Shown here: piece by piece, positions 25,584-34,477 of the stretch
How positions within the stretch are numbered: position 1 is the first letter of the stretch
Layout of the letters: each line of letters begins with the position of its first letter
Assembly: GCF_900573885.1 (NCBI RefSeq)
Contig: NZ_UPSE01000565.1
Coordinates: forward strand, 1-64,000
Source of the DNA: Pseudomonas viridiflava
GTDB taxonomy: Bacteria > Pseudomonadota > Gammaproteobacteria > Pseudomonadales > Pseudomonadaceae
Length of the DNA: 64,000 nucleotides
Direction: 5' to 3'
Position numbers and translations under genes: made by a program
The notes under the pieces: generated by a model
What the model saw: the letters and a program-made list of their open reading frames with translations, nothing else
What the model was told of the DNA's origin: nothing
Database searches by the model: none

Positions 25584-27059
25584 ATGAATATTGATACCCC
25601 GCACACCTCCAGGCATGCGTTGAATTGGGTCGGCGGCGAGTGGGTGGGCTCGGATACGATCCGTGGGTCCATCAATCCTGCCACCTACGAGCTTATCGGC
25701 ACCTATGCCGAAGGGGGGAGTGAAACCGCTGCGGCGTGCATCGTCGCGGCGAAACGCGCAATGCGCGAGACCGATTGGGTACACGACCGCAAGCTGCGTG
25801 CGCGTGTGCTCGACAACCTGGCAGACGCTTTCGAACGTAATCGGGGCGCGCTCATCAAGATCCTCTGCGCCGAAAACGGCAAGATTCAACGCGAGGCCGG
25901 CTTCGAGGTCGACCTTTGCGCCCCGTCACTACGCTATTTTGCCGGGATCGTGCGCACTGATGCCGGGCGGGTCGTGGACTCAAAGCCGGGCAGAATCGCG
26001 CTTGTGATGCGTCAGCCGATGGGCGTGGCGGGGATCATTGTCCCTTGGAATTCCCCGATAATTCTGACGGTACGATCGCTCGCACCTGCCTTGGCGGCCG
26101 GGTGCGCGGTAATCATTAAGCTGCCGGGCAAAAGCGCGCAGATCGCCGCAACCCTTTCCAATATCTTCGCCAACATCACGGATCTGCCCCGCGGCGTGAT
26201 CAATATGTTCACCGATGAGACAGGCGAGGGAGCCAAGCATCTAGTCGCCTCTCCCGAGGTGCCGGTCATCAGTTTCACGGGTAGCACGGCGACCGGAAAA
26301 GCGATCGCGCTGAGCGCTGCACCGCACTTCAAGCGCATTGGTTTGGAGCTCGGTGGCAAGACGCCATCGATCGTGTTCGACGATACCGATCTTGATCTCG
26401 CGCTACCCATACTTGAAAAGTCAGTGACGACGTTTGCGGGTCAGTTTTGCGTGACCGGCCAGCGCGTGATCGTGCAGGAAGGAATCGCCGACGAGTTTCG
26501 CGAACGCTTCGCCAAGCGCCTGCGCTCGGTACAGGTCGGATCTGCGGCGGACCTGTCGAGCGATATGGGACCGATGATCGACCGCGAGAATGTCGAGCGC
26601 GTCGATAAAATCGTCGAGCGCGCCATTGCGGACGGCGCCGACGTCATTGTGCGAGGCGGGCCTGTCACCGAGGGCTTGCTGTCGAAAGGCGCGTTCTTTC
26701 GCCCCACATTTCTGGAGGTCACCGATTCAACGATGCCAGTCGTCCAGGAAGAGACTTTCGGGCCGGTCGTCACTATGCAGAGGTTTGCTACGGAACAGGA
26801 GGCCGTTGCGTTGGCAAACGACAGCATCTATGGCTTGGGGGCCAGTATCTGGACGCGCGATCTCTCCAAGGCGCTGCGGATCGCGCCCAGGATCGAAGCG
26901 GGCATGGTGTGGATCAATGAATGGGGAGCACTCGGCGAAGACACGGAGGAAGGCGGCTCCAAGCACTCGGGGATCGGGCGTTTGAATGGTGTGGCCGCGA
27001 TTGAGGACTTCACCGAGATCAGAACGATCACACTCAACCCAGGGCTGATGAACGTCTAG
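25584..27059 (+). CDS. NAD(P)-dependent aldehyde dehydrogenase
   Basis: 491 residues, normal family length. Catalytic residues are in place: Asn156 (IVPWNSP), Glu255 (LELGGKTP), Cys289 (FAGQFCVTGQR), with FTGST for cofactor binding and ETFGPV late in the protein. It follows the SnoaL-like gene by 187 bp with no terminator visible, so is probably co-transcribed. It would oxidise an aldehyde made in the pathway; the cofactor-site Lys179 (IIKLPGKS) permits NAD or NADP. Confidence 0.88.
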   Translation: MNIDTPHTSRHALNWVGGEWVGSDTIRGSINPATYELIGTYAEGGSETAAACIVAAKRAMRETDWVHDRKLRARVLDNLADAFERNRGALIKILCAENGKIQREAGFEVDLCAPSLRYFAGIVRTDAGRVVDSKPGRIALVMRQPMGVAGIIVPWNSPIILTVRSLAPALAAGCAVIIKLPGKSAQIAATLSNIFANITDLPRGVINMFTDETGEGAKHLVASPEVPVISFTGSTATGKAIALSAAPHFKRIGLELGGKTPSIVFDDTDLDLALPILEKSVTTFAGQFCVTGQRVIVQEGIADEFRERFAKRLRSVQVGSAADLSSDMGPMIDRENVERVDKIVERAIADGADVIVRGGPVTEGLLSKGAFFRPTFLEVTDSTMPVVQEETFGPVVTMQRFATEQEAVALANDSIYGLGASIWTRDLSKALRIAPRIEAGMVWINEWGALGEDTEEGGSKHSGIGRLNGVAAIEDFTEIRTITLNPGLMNV

Positions 27060-27088
27060 GAGCGGGCAGCTATGTTCAAACCCACTGA

Positions 27089-27180
27089 AGACAGGTTTAT
27101 TCCGCCGCTCAAGTCGTCCGCTGCTGGCCGATAACTGCCTGTGAGCACGGGTCGCAATTGACCAAAAGCGGACGTGGTAA
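27089..27180 (+). repeat. Dispersed repeat R1 (GACAG-TTTATT ... GTCCGCT ... GGCCGAT)
   Basis: The element starts GACAGGTTTATT, continues GTCCGCTGCTGGCCGATAA and CTGCCTGTGAG, and closes with a partly inverted ACCAAAAGCGGACGTGGTAA. It matches the better copy at 43041-43138. The rest of the 27060-27725 gap has no convincing gene apart from a possible promoter at 27583. Confidence 0.5.
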
Positions 27181-27582
27181 CCACCACATCAGGCGGACCC
27201 GAAGGCCGTCGCCCTCGCAGCCGCGCACCGTCCAGTCGCCTGGCAACTCATACCTAAAGATGAGCGCGCCACCTGTTCGTAGAATGGTTCGGCGCTGCTC
27301 CTGTTCCTATAGTCGGTCGCAACAGGCCGCCCTCTAATCCGTGGCATATCCGGGCGCACTGCACGGCATCACGGCCCCGCACAAACAACAACTTAACGCT
27401 GATGGGCTGGCATTGATCCGCGGTTAAGTCTCATGCGTTTAACGCTGTGTCGACAGGCGCCTTAGCAAGGAGTATCGGGATGATGAGCAAAAGATTAATG
27501 AGCGCCGCTCCGGCAAATCTGTGCTTCTCACGTAGCGTTGAAGCCGCTGTGGCTAACGAGGCTTTAGTCCGTTCAATTGCCA

Positions 27583-27598
27583 TGGCGTGACCGCTGCG
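27583..27598 (+). promoter_or_regulatory. Possible third sigma54 promoter
   Basis: TGGCGTGACCGCTGCG keeps GG-N10-GC and lies 128 bp before the next gene, but lacks the ATAGCC core of the other two, and only a weak TTGATC half-site is seen upstream (about 27414). Confidence 0.3.
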
Positions 27599-27725
27599 TT
27601 GCATGTGAACGCCGACCTGCACAACCCGCTGCTTTGTGTGTCCAGCGTTTGGGATGTGGCCTCCGGAAACCTTTCGTTGCCTGCCATATGGAAGCCTGCC
27701 GAGTAGGCATTTAGAGGAAGCAAAC

Positions 27726-28349
27726 ATGAGCATGAATGTCTATTCAGGTGCCGACACGGGTCTTTTGCTTGTCGACCCTTACAACGACTTTCTTAGCGAG
27801 GGAGGCAAGCTAAATGGCTTGGCCAAGCCGGTGGCCGACAGGGTCGGAACGCTGGCCAATCTTGGAGCTGTAGTGAACGCAGCAAGGGAGGCCGGAATCA
27901 AGGTTTTCTATGTGCCTCACCACCGTGCTACGCCCCAGGATTTCCAGGCGTGGAAACACCCGAGCCCGTATCAGCTCGGTGCGGGGCAGGCTCAGGTATT
28001 CGCGGTAGGGAGCTGGGGCGGCGAATGGCATCCAGACTTTCTTCCCCAGGAGCAGGACGTTGTTGTGCACGAGCATTGGGGCGCTAGCGGCTTTGCCAAT
28101 ACTGATCTGGATATGCGGCTTAAGCAGCACGGCGTTTGCAAAGTGGTTGTTGTCGGCATGCTGGCAAACACGTGCATCGAATCGACCGCCCGTTTCGCCG
28201 CGGAGCTTGGCTATCACGTAACGCTGGTGCGGGACGCCACCGCAGCCTTTAGCGAAGAAGCGCTAACAGCTGCACACGACATCAATGGCCCGACCTATGC
28301 GCACGCCATTGTCACCACCGCCGAACTTGTAGGCGCACTTGCCCGGTGA
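27726..28349 (+). CDS. Isochorismatase-family hydrolase
   Basis: 207 residues from the ATG at 27726 (AGAGGAAG site). Asp17 (LLLVDPYNDF) and Cys150 (MLANTCIESTARFA) mark the catalytic positions; the usual middle Lys is not obvious (VVHEHWGASGF). The GLLLVDPYND start and the PHHR stretch resemble hydrolases found beside aromatic and amide catabolic genes. A clear hairpin terminator follows. It is only distantly related to the enzyme at 16372. Confidence 0.8.
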   Translation: MSMNVYSGADTGLLLVDPYNDFLSEGGKLNGLAKPVADRVGTLANLGAVVNAAREAGIKVFYVPHHRATPQDFQAWKHPSPYQLGAGQAQVFAVGSWGGEWHPDFLPQEQDVVVHEHWGASGFANTDLDMRLKQHGVCKVVVVGMLANTCIESTARFAAELGYHVTLVRDATAAFSEEALTAAHDINGPTYAHAIVTTAELVGALAR

Positions 28350-28351
28350 AG

Positions 28352-28396
28352 GCGCAGCGGTCTCACGTGGCCGCTGCGCTGGCTCAGGTTTTTTCC
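28352..28396 (+). terminator. Rho-independent terminator
   Basis: GCGCAGCGG (28352-28360) pairs perfectly with CCGCTGCGC (28371-28379), followed after a few bases by a TTTTTT run. Confidence 0.65.
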
Positions 28397-28509
28397 GGTT
28401 TATTGTTGAGGCGCATTGAATAGCGATGCCAATAACCGCCCGATTATCTTGCCGGTAGAATCGCCCACTATCACCTCACGCCATTAACGCTGCCGTGAGG
28501 AACCCTCCA

Positions 28510-29073
28510 ATGATTTTTTCGCTGATCAAGCCACCACTCATTCGCCTGTCCGTCCTGGCGATTGCCGGTCTCGCTGTCATCGGTTGCATGCCACGCGCAG
28601 CGACTGACGCCGAAACCGCTTACCAGGACAGCCGTATGAAACCCTCCGTCACTTACTTGCGCCTGCTTCGTCATACGCCGTTTTTTACCGAGCTCAACGA
28701 CGAGCAATTGAAGTGGGTGATCGACAATTCCCGCGAATGGGACGCCCCGGCCGGCACGGTGATAGAGAGTCATGTGGCGGGCGTGTCGACGTCTGCGGAC
28801 ATCTGGATTCTGCTCGACGGCGGCTGGCAGGTTGAAACACCCACGGCGGTTTATGCGGCCGGCAACGGGGCGCCGGGCAAATGGTATAGCGCTGCGCAAA
28901 CGCCGCCGAATAATCGTCTGGTCACAACCCGGCGCAGCTATGTGATGCGTATCAAGGCAGCCGAGCTGCAGGTGATGCTGGCGCAACACTTTGCCTTCGA
29001 CACGCACCTGGCCGTTGGTCGCGCCTGGTATGCCCATATCGGCGCCGCGCAACAGAGCGCCGCAGCGCAATAA
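28510..29073 (+). CDS. Lipoprotein with cyclic-nucleotide-binding-like (cupin) domain
   Basis: 187 residues from the ATG at 28510 (GAGG 9 nt before; a GTG at 28495 is weaker). The signal peptide ends in a lipobox (LAVIGC). The mature part resembles a CAP-type cNMP domain: LLRHTPFFTELNDEQLKWVI, then PAGTVIE, DIWILLDGGWQVE and a late SYVMRIKAAE. There is no DNA-binding part. An outer-membrane or periplasmic location would be unusual for this fold. Convergent with a LysR gene. Confidence 0.6.
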   Translation: MIFSLIKPPLIRLSVLAIAGLAVIGCMPRAATDAETAYQDSRMKPSVTYLRLLRHTPFFTELNDEQLKWVIDNSREWDAPAGTVIESHVAGVSTSADIWILLDGGWQVETPTAVYAAGNGAPGKWYSAAQTPPNNRLVTTRRSYVMRIKAAELQVMLAQHFAFDTHLAVGRAWYAHIGAAQQSAAAQ

Positions 29074-29097
29074 GCGGCGGCTGCGCGTACACGCCGC

Positions 29098-29982
29098 TCA
29101 GCCTTTGAATATTTCTTTGAGCCAGTCGACAAACACCCTCACCCGCGGCGACAAGTGCCGGTTCTGCGGATAAAGCACAGACACTGGCATGGGCGGCGGC
29201 GGGTTTGCGGGAAGCAATTCGCGCAGCACGTCTTGCTCCAATTCCCTGGCGATCCGATAGCGCGGCACTTGAATAATGCCAATGCCGGCGAGCGCTGAAG
29301 CCGTATAAATCTCGGCGCCAAACACGGTGATCGCCGTCGGGATAATCACCTCCTGCACGCCGCCCTCGCCCTGGAATTCAAACGGGAAAAGCTTGCCGCT
29401 GGTACGCGACACATAGTTGATCGCTTTGTGCATCGCCAGATCAGCCACACGCTGAGGCTGGCCATACCGTTCGATATACGCAGGGCTGGCGCAGGTGACT
29501 TGCGGCAAGTCGATCAGGTGCCGGCCGATCAGCGAAGAATCGCCCAGCGTTCCCGCCCGAACCACGCAGTCCACCCCTTCCTCGATCAGATCGACGAAAC
29601 GATCGGTCTCGCTAAACGACAACTCGATGCCCGGGTAGCGCTGCATAAAGTCGGGTAGCGCGGGAATCACAAAAAACCGCGCCAACGTGCCATGCAGGTC
29701 CACCCGCAGGCGCCCTTTCGGAACACTTTGGCGGAAGGCCAGTTCTGCCTCCTCCAGTTCAGCGAGCAGGTTGACGCAACGCCGGTAATACGCCTCGCCA
29801 TCCAGCGTCGGTCGCACGCGCCGCGTGCTGCGCTCCAGCAAGCGCGTACCCAGCCATTGTTCAAACTGGTTCATCACGTGGGTGAGGGTCGCGCGCGGAA
29901 TTTCGAGGTCGTCCGCCGCGGCGGTGAAGCTGCTGCGCTCGTAAATACGAACGAAGATTTTCATGGCGCGAACCTGATCCAT
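29098..29982 (-). CDS. LysR-family regulator C
   Basis: 294 residues. HTH SSFTAAADDLEIPRATLTHVMNQFE, effector domain GRLRVDLHGTLARFFVIPAL. It belongs to the branch that often regulates divergent oxidoreductases; here it is divergent from two SDR genes and a DUF1097 gene. The 225-bp gap holds AT-rich sequence with a GAATAG/CTATTT dyad near 30111-30135 that could be part of its operator. Confidence 0.83.
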   Translation of the reverse strand: MDQVRAMKIFVRIYERSSFTAAADDLEIPRATLTHVMNQFEQWLGTRLLERSTRRVRPTLDGEAYYRRCVNLLAELEEAELAFRQSVPKGRLRVDLHGTLARFFVIPALPDFMQRYPGIELSFSETDRFVDLIEEGVDCVVRAGTLGDSSLIGRHLIDLPQVTCASPAYIERYGQPQRVADLAMHKAINYVSRTSGKLFPFEFQGEGGVQEVIIPTAITVFGAEIYTASALAGIGIIQVPRYRIARELEQDVLRELLPANPPPPMPVSVLYPQNRHLSPRVRVFVDWLKEIFKG

Positions 29983-30207
29983 GGCGCTACTCGGATTGTT
30001 GAAGAGGAATGAACAGTATCGCCAGCAACCGTGCCTTTAGCCAAGACAGTAAACCAATAGCCAGTGTGCGGGCCTTCGTTCGGGCCAATCCATTGTTGGT
30101 ATTTATTGAATAGTGAAGGCAAAAACAGTCTATTTATCCAAGATTACCGCAATGGGAATCTACTCCCACACCAACCCAAACGAACGTTCAAACAGGCGGA
30201 AAACACC

Positions 30208-30948
30208 ATGAACACTTCCAACAGCAAAGTAGCAATCGTCACCGGCGCCTCCCGTGGTATCGGCAGCGAAATCGCCAGACGCCTTGCCCAGGACGGCTTC
30301 GCCGTCGTGGTCAACTACGCCAGCAGCGCCGGCGAGGCGAACACCCTGGTCGCCACCATTCAGGCACAAGGCGGCCGGGCAATTGCAGTGAAAGCCAACG
30401 TTGCCAGCAGCCAGGATGTACGCCAGCTGTTCGACGAGACCGAGCGTCACTTCGGCGGCGTCGATGTCCTGATCAACAACGCCGGCATCATGGCGCTGTC
30501 CACCATCGCCGACACAGACGATGAAAGCGCCGACCGGCAAATCGACATCAACTTCAAAGGCACCTTCAACACCCTGCGTGAAGCCGCCAAGCGCATGCGT
30601 GACGGTGGCCGCGTGGTGAATTTCTCCTCCAGCGTGGTGGCCATGTTGCAACCCACCTACGGCGTATACGCCGGCACCAAGGCCGCCGTTGAAGCCATGA
30701 CCAGCGTGTTCGCCAAAGAACTGCGCGGTCGCAGCATCACCGTCAACGCCGTCGCTCCGGGGCCAACCGCCACCGACCTGTTCCTGAACGGCAAGCCGCA
30801 AGAAATCATCGATCGCCTTTCCAAGCTGGCGCCGCTGGAGCGCCTTGGTCAGCCGCAAGACATCGCCGCCACCGTGGCCTTTCTCGCCGGCCCCGACGGT
30901 GCCTGGATCAACGGCCAGACCCTGCGCGCCAACGGCGGAATTATCTGA
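30208..30948 (+). CDS. Short-chain dehydrogenase/reductase (classical)
   Basis: 246 residues from the ATG at 30208. TGASRGIGSEIA, NNAGIM, Ser in NFSSS, YAGTK, and a C-terminal INGQTLRANGG. The 48 codons upstream in frame are not conserved-looking and include the promoter region. First gene of a three-gene operon probably controlled by regulator C. Confidence 0.86.
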   Translation: MNTSNSKVAIVTGASRGIGSEIARRLAQDGFAVVVNYASSAGEANTLVATIQAQGGRAIAVKANVASSQDVRQLFDETERHFGGVDVLINNAGIMALSTIADTDDESADRQIDINFKGTFNTLREAAKRMRDGGRVVNFSSSVVAMLQPTYGVYAGTKAAVEAMTSVFAKELRGRSITVNAVAPGPTATDLFLNGKPQEIIDRLSKLAPLERLGQPQDIAATVAFLAGPDGAWINGQTLRANGGII

Positions 30949-30992
30949 GCCAGCCGCGCTGAACCCCACTTTTTCGATACCAGGAGATTGTT

Positions 30993-31931
30993 ATGCAACA
31001 GGTCATTGTCATCACCGGCGCTTCCAGTGGTTTCGGCGCACTCACCGCCCGCGCGCTCGCCCAGGCCGGGCATATCGTTTACGCCAGCATGCGCGAAACC
31101 CTGGGGCGCAACGCTCCCCAGGTGGAAGAAGTGGCCCGCTACGCCGCACGGCACAAGGTTGATTTACGCAGCGTCGAACTGGACGTGGCGAGCAGCGATT
31201 CTGTAGAGGTCGGCATCGGCACCATCATTGCCGAAGCAGGTCGCCTCGATGTGGTCATTCACAACGCCGGGCATATGTCGTTCGGGCCGGCCGAAGCGTT
31301 CTCGCCTGAGCAATTCGCCCAGCTCTACGACATCAACGTACTGAGCACCCAACGGGTCAACCGCGCCGCCTTGCCGTACCTGCGCAAACAAGGCAGCGGG
31401 CTGGTGCTGTGGGTGTCGTCAAGCAGCGCGCGAGGGGGCACGCCGCCCTACCTGGCGCCCTACTTTGCTGCCAAAGCGGCGATGGATTCACTGGCCGTGT
31501 CTTATGCCGGTGAGCTGACCCGCTGGGGCATCGACACCTCAATCGTGGTGCCGGGTGCGTTCACCAAAGGCACCAATCATTTCGTTCACTCCGGCACTCC
31601 GGCAGACAGCGCGCGAGCGGCGGAGTACCACGAAGGTCCGTATGCCGGCCTTCCCGAGCAGAGCCTGCAAGGGCTGGCTGCGCTGGAACCTGCTGACGCA
31701 GACGTGGCAGACGTGGCGCGGGCCATTGTCGACATCGTTGGCATGGCGCCAGGACGCCGGCCGTTTCGCCGCCACATTGACCCCTCGCAAGACGGCGCCG
31801 AGATCGTCAACGCCATGGCGGACCGGGTGCGCTCGGAAATGCTCCGCAGAATCGGTCTCGAAGACCTGCTGCACACGCGCGTAAACGCCCAGCCCAACGC
31901 CGTCGACAACGTGCAGGAGCGCAACCAATGA
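30993..31931 (+). CDS. Short-chain dehydrogenase/reductase (extended C-terminus)
   Basis: 312 residues. TGASSGFGALTARALAQAGH, HNAGHM, SSSS catalytic Ser region, YFAAK. The C-terminal 60 residues extend past the normal end (RRPFRRHIDPSQDGAEI), as in retinol-dehydrogenase-like SDRs. GGAG ribosome site. Its stop overlaps the next start (ATGA). Confidence 0.85.
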   Translation: MQQVIVITGASSGFGALTARALAQAGHIVYASMRETLGRNAPQVEEVARYAARHKVDLRSVELDVASSDSVEVGIGTIIAEAGRLDVVIHNAGHMSFGPAEAFSPEQFAQLYDINVLSTQRVNRAALPYLRKQGSGLVLWVSSSSARGGTPPYLAPYFAAKAAMDSLAVSYAGELTRWGIDTSIVVPGAFTKGTNHFVHSGTPADSARAAEYHEGPYAGLPEQSLQGLAALEPADADVADVARAIVDIVGMAPGRRPFRRHIDPSQDGAEIVNAMADRVRSEMLRRIGLEDLLHTRVNAQPNAVDNVQERNQ

Positions 31932-32440
31932 ACAACGTCGAACACAACCGCAGCGGCTCCGCTGCCCGCGTAAACGGGTTACTTCAGTTCAACAGCGTTA
32001 CGGCGGTCGCGGCAATCACCGCTGCCGCAGCGGCGGCACTCAGCCTGTGGATCGGCCTGCCGGTGTGGGCCATGTTTATCGGCTGGGTCGCGTTTTTCTC
32101 TCGCGGCCACAGCCTGCGCGACGGCTTCATCAACTACGGCGCCGTGGTCGCTGGCGTCGGCCTGGGCATGGTGGCGGCCCTGTCGATTGCAGCGTTAAGC
32201 CCGCTGCTCGGAAAGCTGGCGTTGCCAGCGGTGGTGTTCGCTATCGCCATGACCGTGGTATCGCTGCGCGCCGTTCCGGTCATGAACAACGTAATGGCGT
32301 ATTTCCTCGGCCTGATCACGTTTTTCGCGGCGCATCTGGAACCCTCGCTAGACACGGCGCTCAGGCTGACGGGCGCCCCCGCCATTGGCAGCATCGCGGC
32401 CTGGGCCTCGTTGAAAATGCAGCAACGCGTCAGGTTTTGA
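31928..32440 (+). CDS. DUF1097 membrane protein
   Basis: 170 residues with four to five hydrophobic helices. The family pattern is IGLPVWAMFIGWVAFFSRG, then GVGLGM and a late FLGLITFFAAH. Function unknown. Translationally coupled to the SDR before it. Confidence 0.75.
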   Translation: MNNVEHNRSGSAARVNGLLQFNSVTAVAAITAAAAAALSLWIGLPVWAMFIGWVAFFSRGHSLRDGFINYGAVVAGVGLGMVAALSIAALSPLLGKLALPAVVFAIAMTVVSLRAVPVMNNVMAYFLGLITFFAAHLEPSLDTALRLTGAPAIGSIAAWASLKMQQRVRF

Positions 32441-32468
32441 GTAGCGAAAATAAATCTGTCCCCTTTCG
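32441..32468 (-). repeat. Short R1-type repeat fragment
   Basis: AAATAAATCTGTCCCCTTT is the reverse complement of the first 20 bp of the R1 element at 43041. It overlaps the end of the operon. Confidence 0.45.
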
Positions 32469-32500
32469 CGAAACGGCTGCCCGCTAAGCAGCCGCCGTCC

Positions 32501-32968
32501 TTAAGTAAGTTGGCGCCGTACGCGACTGCCTGCCGCGCCGCCTGGCTGCGGGGGCGCTTCGCTTGCCACGCGGGTGTCGTAGTCGAGTCGGGCGAGTAGC
32601 ACCGGCTTCATATGGTCCTGAGCCCAGCGGCACATCTGCTCGGAAATGGCGGTGATGCTTTGGCCAAGCGGCGTCAGCGAATATTCCACACTCGGTGGCG
32701 CGCTGGCATACACCACGCGCAAGACCAGACCGTCACGTTCCAACAGGCGCAGCGTTTGCGTCAGCATCTTCTGCGTGACGCCGCCCACTTGCCTGCGCAG
32801 TTCGCCAAAGCGCATCGGGCCCGATGACAGCGAATCGATGATCAGCAGGGTCCATTTATCCGCCAGCATCTGAATCACGCTACGTGACGGACACGTGACA
32901 TCGTAAATATCACCGGCCCTTATTTTGCGGATTGTGGAGCGCGAAAGATGGTTGAAGGTAGTATCCAT
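32501..32968 (-). CDS. HxlR-family regulator
   Basis: 155 residues. The winged helix is typical (CPSRSVIQMLADKWTLLIIDSL, then MRFGELRR and VTQKMLTQTLRLLERDGLV), and the N-terminal Cys could be a redox sensor as in quinone/aldehyde-responsive members. It is divergent from a quinone-oxidoreductase-like gene, the usual target. Confidence 0.85.
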   Translation of the reverse strand: MDTTFNHLSRSTIRKIRAGDIYDVTCPSRSVIQMLADKWTLLIIDSLSSGPMRFGELRRQVGGVTQKMLTQTLRLLERDGLVLRVVYASAPPSVEYSLTPLGQSITAISEQMCRWAQDHMKPVLLARLDYDTRVASEAPPQPGGAAGSRVRRQLT

Positions 32969-32970
32969 TG

Positions 32971-32998
32971 GGTACCTATAGCACTAAAAGGTGCCTAA
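32971..32998. promoter_or_regulatory. Putative HxlR operator
   Basis: GGTACCTA (32971) and GGTGCCTA (32990) are near-identical direct repeats 19 bp apart beside the regulator start. Confidence 0.4.
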
Positions 32999-33073
32999 TT
33001 TACAAAGGAGATCGTGACGCCGAGTATAGCCAGAGCGGCTCTACGTCAGAGCTTTTATCTGAGAAACCAAACC

Positions 33074-34012
33074 ATGAAAAGCTTGATTCAATACAGCGTG
33101 GGCGGCCCTGAGGTGCTTGAGCTGGTCGATGTGCCCAAACCCGTTCGCAACTTCACCGAAGTGTTGCTTCGGGTGCATGCCGCTTCCATCAATCCGGTCG
33201 ACTTGCTGGTGCGCTCGGGCGCTTTCCCCCTCCTCGGCCCGGCGCCCTTTGTACCGGGCTGGGATGTTTCCGGTGTGGTTGAAGAAATCGAGGTGGGCTC
33301 TACGCGCTTTAAAGTGGGCGAAGAAGTGTTCGGCATGCCGCTGTTCCCGCGTGCCGTCAATGCGTATGCGCAGTACGTGGCGGCGCCCTCTCGTCATCTG
33401 TGGTTGAAGCCGGCTCGACTCAGCCACGCGCAGGCCGCAGCATTGCCGCTGGTTGGCCTGACGGCGTTACAAGCGTTGAGTGAAATCGCGCAGGTGTCGC
33501 CAGGGCAGCGGGTGCTGATTCATGGGGGCGGCGGCGGCTTGGGACACGTTGCGGTGCAGATTGCCAAAGCCTTAGGGGCACACGTGATTGCCACCGCCAG
33601 CGCCGCGAAACACGACTTCGTGCTTGGCCTCGGCGCCGACGAGGTTATCGACTATCAAACGACGGATTTCACAACGGTACTGAGTGACCTCGATGTGGTG
33701 TTCGATACCGTTGGCCATGATTATGCAGAGCGTTCTTTGCCGGTGCTCAAGCCAGACGGCATCGTCGTGACGTCCATTGGGCTCAGTAACGGCCACATGC
33801 CCGCGCTGGCTGCTGCGGCCGGGCGACGCTTTTCCAGCGTGGCTGTCGAGGCAGACAGCGCCGGTTTGCAACAATTGGCCGCGTGGGTTGAGTCAGGCCA
33901 ACTAACGCCGCATGTCAGCCATGAATTTCCGCTAAATGAGGGCGCGCAGGCGCATGCGCTAGTGGCGCAAGGCAGCACGACCGGCAAAGTGGTATTGAGG
34001 ATTGCATCATGA
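33074..34012 (+). CDS. Zinc-free MDR oxidoreductase (quinone-reductase-like)
   Basis: 312 residues from the ATG at 33074. GroES-like N-terminal part (HAASINPVDLLVRSG) and a Rossmann domain with GGGGGLGHVAVQIAKALGAHV. Catalytic and structural zinc ligands are absent, as in quinone oxidoreductases. The stop overlaps the next start. Likely induced by electrophiles through the HxlR protein. Confidence 0.85.
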   Translation: MKSLIQYSVGGPEVLELVDVPKPVRNFTEVLLRVHAASINPVDLLVRSGAFPLLGPAPFVPGWDVSGVVEEIEVGSTRFKVGEEVFGMPLFPRAVNAYAQYVAAPSRHLWLKPARLSHAQAAALPLVGLTALQALSEIAQVSPGQRVLIHGGGGGLGHVAVQIAKALGAHVIATASAAKHDFVLGLGADEVIDYQTTDFTTVLSDLDVVFDTVGHDYAERSLPVLKPDGIVVTSIGLSNGHMPALAAAAGRRFSSVAVEADSAGLQQLAAWVESGQLTPHVSHEFPLNEGAQAHALVAQGSTTGKVVLRIAS

Positions 34013-34392
34013 GCGCGCCGACGACGGTGTCGTTGTCCCCGCCCTGGCTCAATGAACTGGCGCCAAACGTGAACCTGATTTCGTCAGTGCTCAATCGCCC
34101 GCTGCAAGGGCGTGAAGGCGTCATACGCGTTGTCCAAACCGCTGGCTCGCTGTATGAAGCACACGCGGTGGTGTTTCATGCCACGTTTGGCGAGCGCGAG
34201 TTACTCGAATATGACGCGAAGGCCTTCGGCGGGGTTGACCTCCACGGGGTTCTGACCCTCAGCCGAAACACGGCGGGCGACATCGTTGAAGTCGGCATTC
34301 ACCACGGGCCGGTGGGCGCCGTGAACCGGCTTTCGGCGGCATTGAAGGAGCGCCTGGCAACCGAACTGGGAGCCGACTACTTCTTGCCGTGA
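34009..34392 (+). CDS. Small protein, possible NTF2-like fold
   Basis: 127 residues. The pattern PLQGREGVIRVVQTAGSLYEAHAVVFHATFGERELLEYDAKAFGG, split over three predicted strands, fits NTF2/SnoaL-like proteins. It is coupled by ATGA overlap to the oxidoreductase, so may act on the same substrate. No signal peptide. Confidence 0.6.
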   Translation: MSAPTTVSLSPPWLNELAPNVNLISSVLNRPLQGREGVIRVVQTAGSLYEAHAVVFHATFGERELLEYDAKAFGGVDLHGVLTLSRNTAGDIVEVGIHHGPVGAVNRLSAALKERLATELGADYFLP

Positions 34393-34477
34393 ACGCGCCT
34401 GCGCTGCCTGGGGTGCGTGGCTTTCAACCGCGCACCCCAGGCACACGCATAGACCTCACAAAGTTGGGAAGCCAACC

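Noticed and set aside
27431..27733. 100-codon minus-strand frame in the 27060-27725 gap
   Set aside because: No recognisable domain, and its start lies inside the ribosome site of the hydrolase gene; composition not convincing.
30160..30969. 269-codon minus-strand open frame opposite an SDR
   Set aside because: Glycine/histidine-rich reverse translation of the SDR gene; the SDR has all expected motifs.
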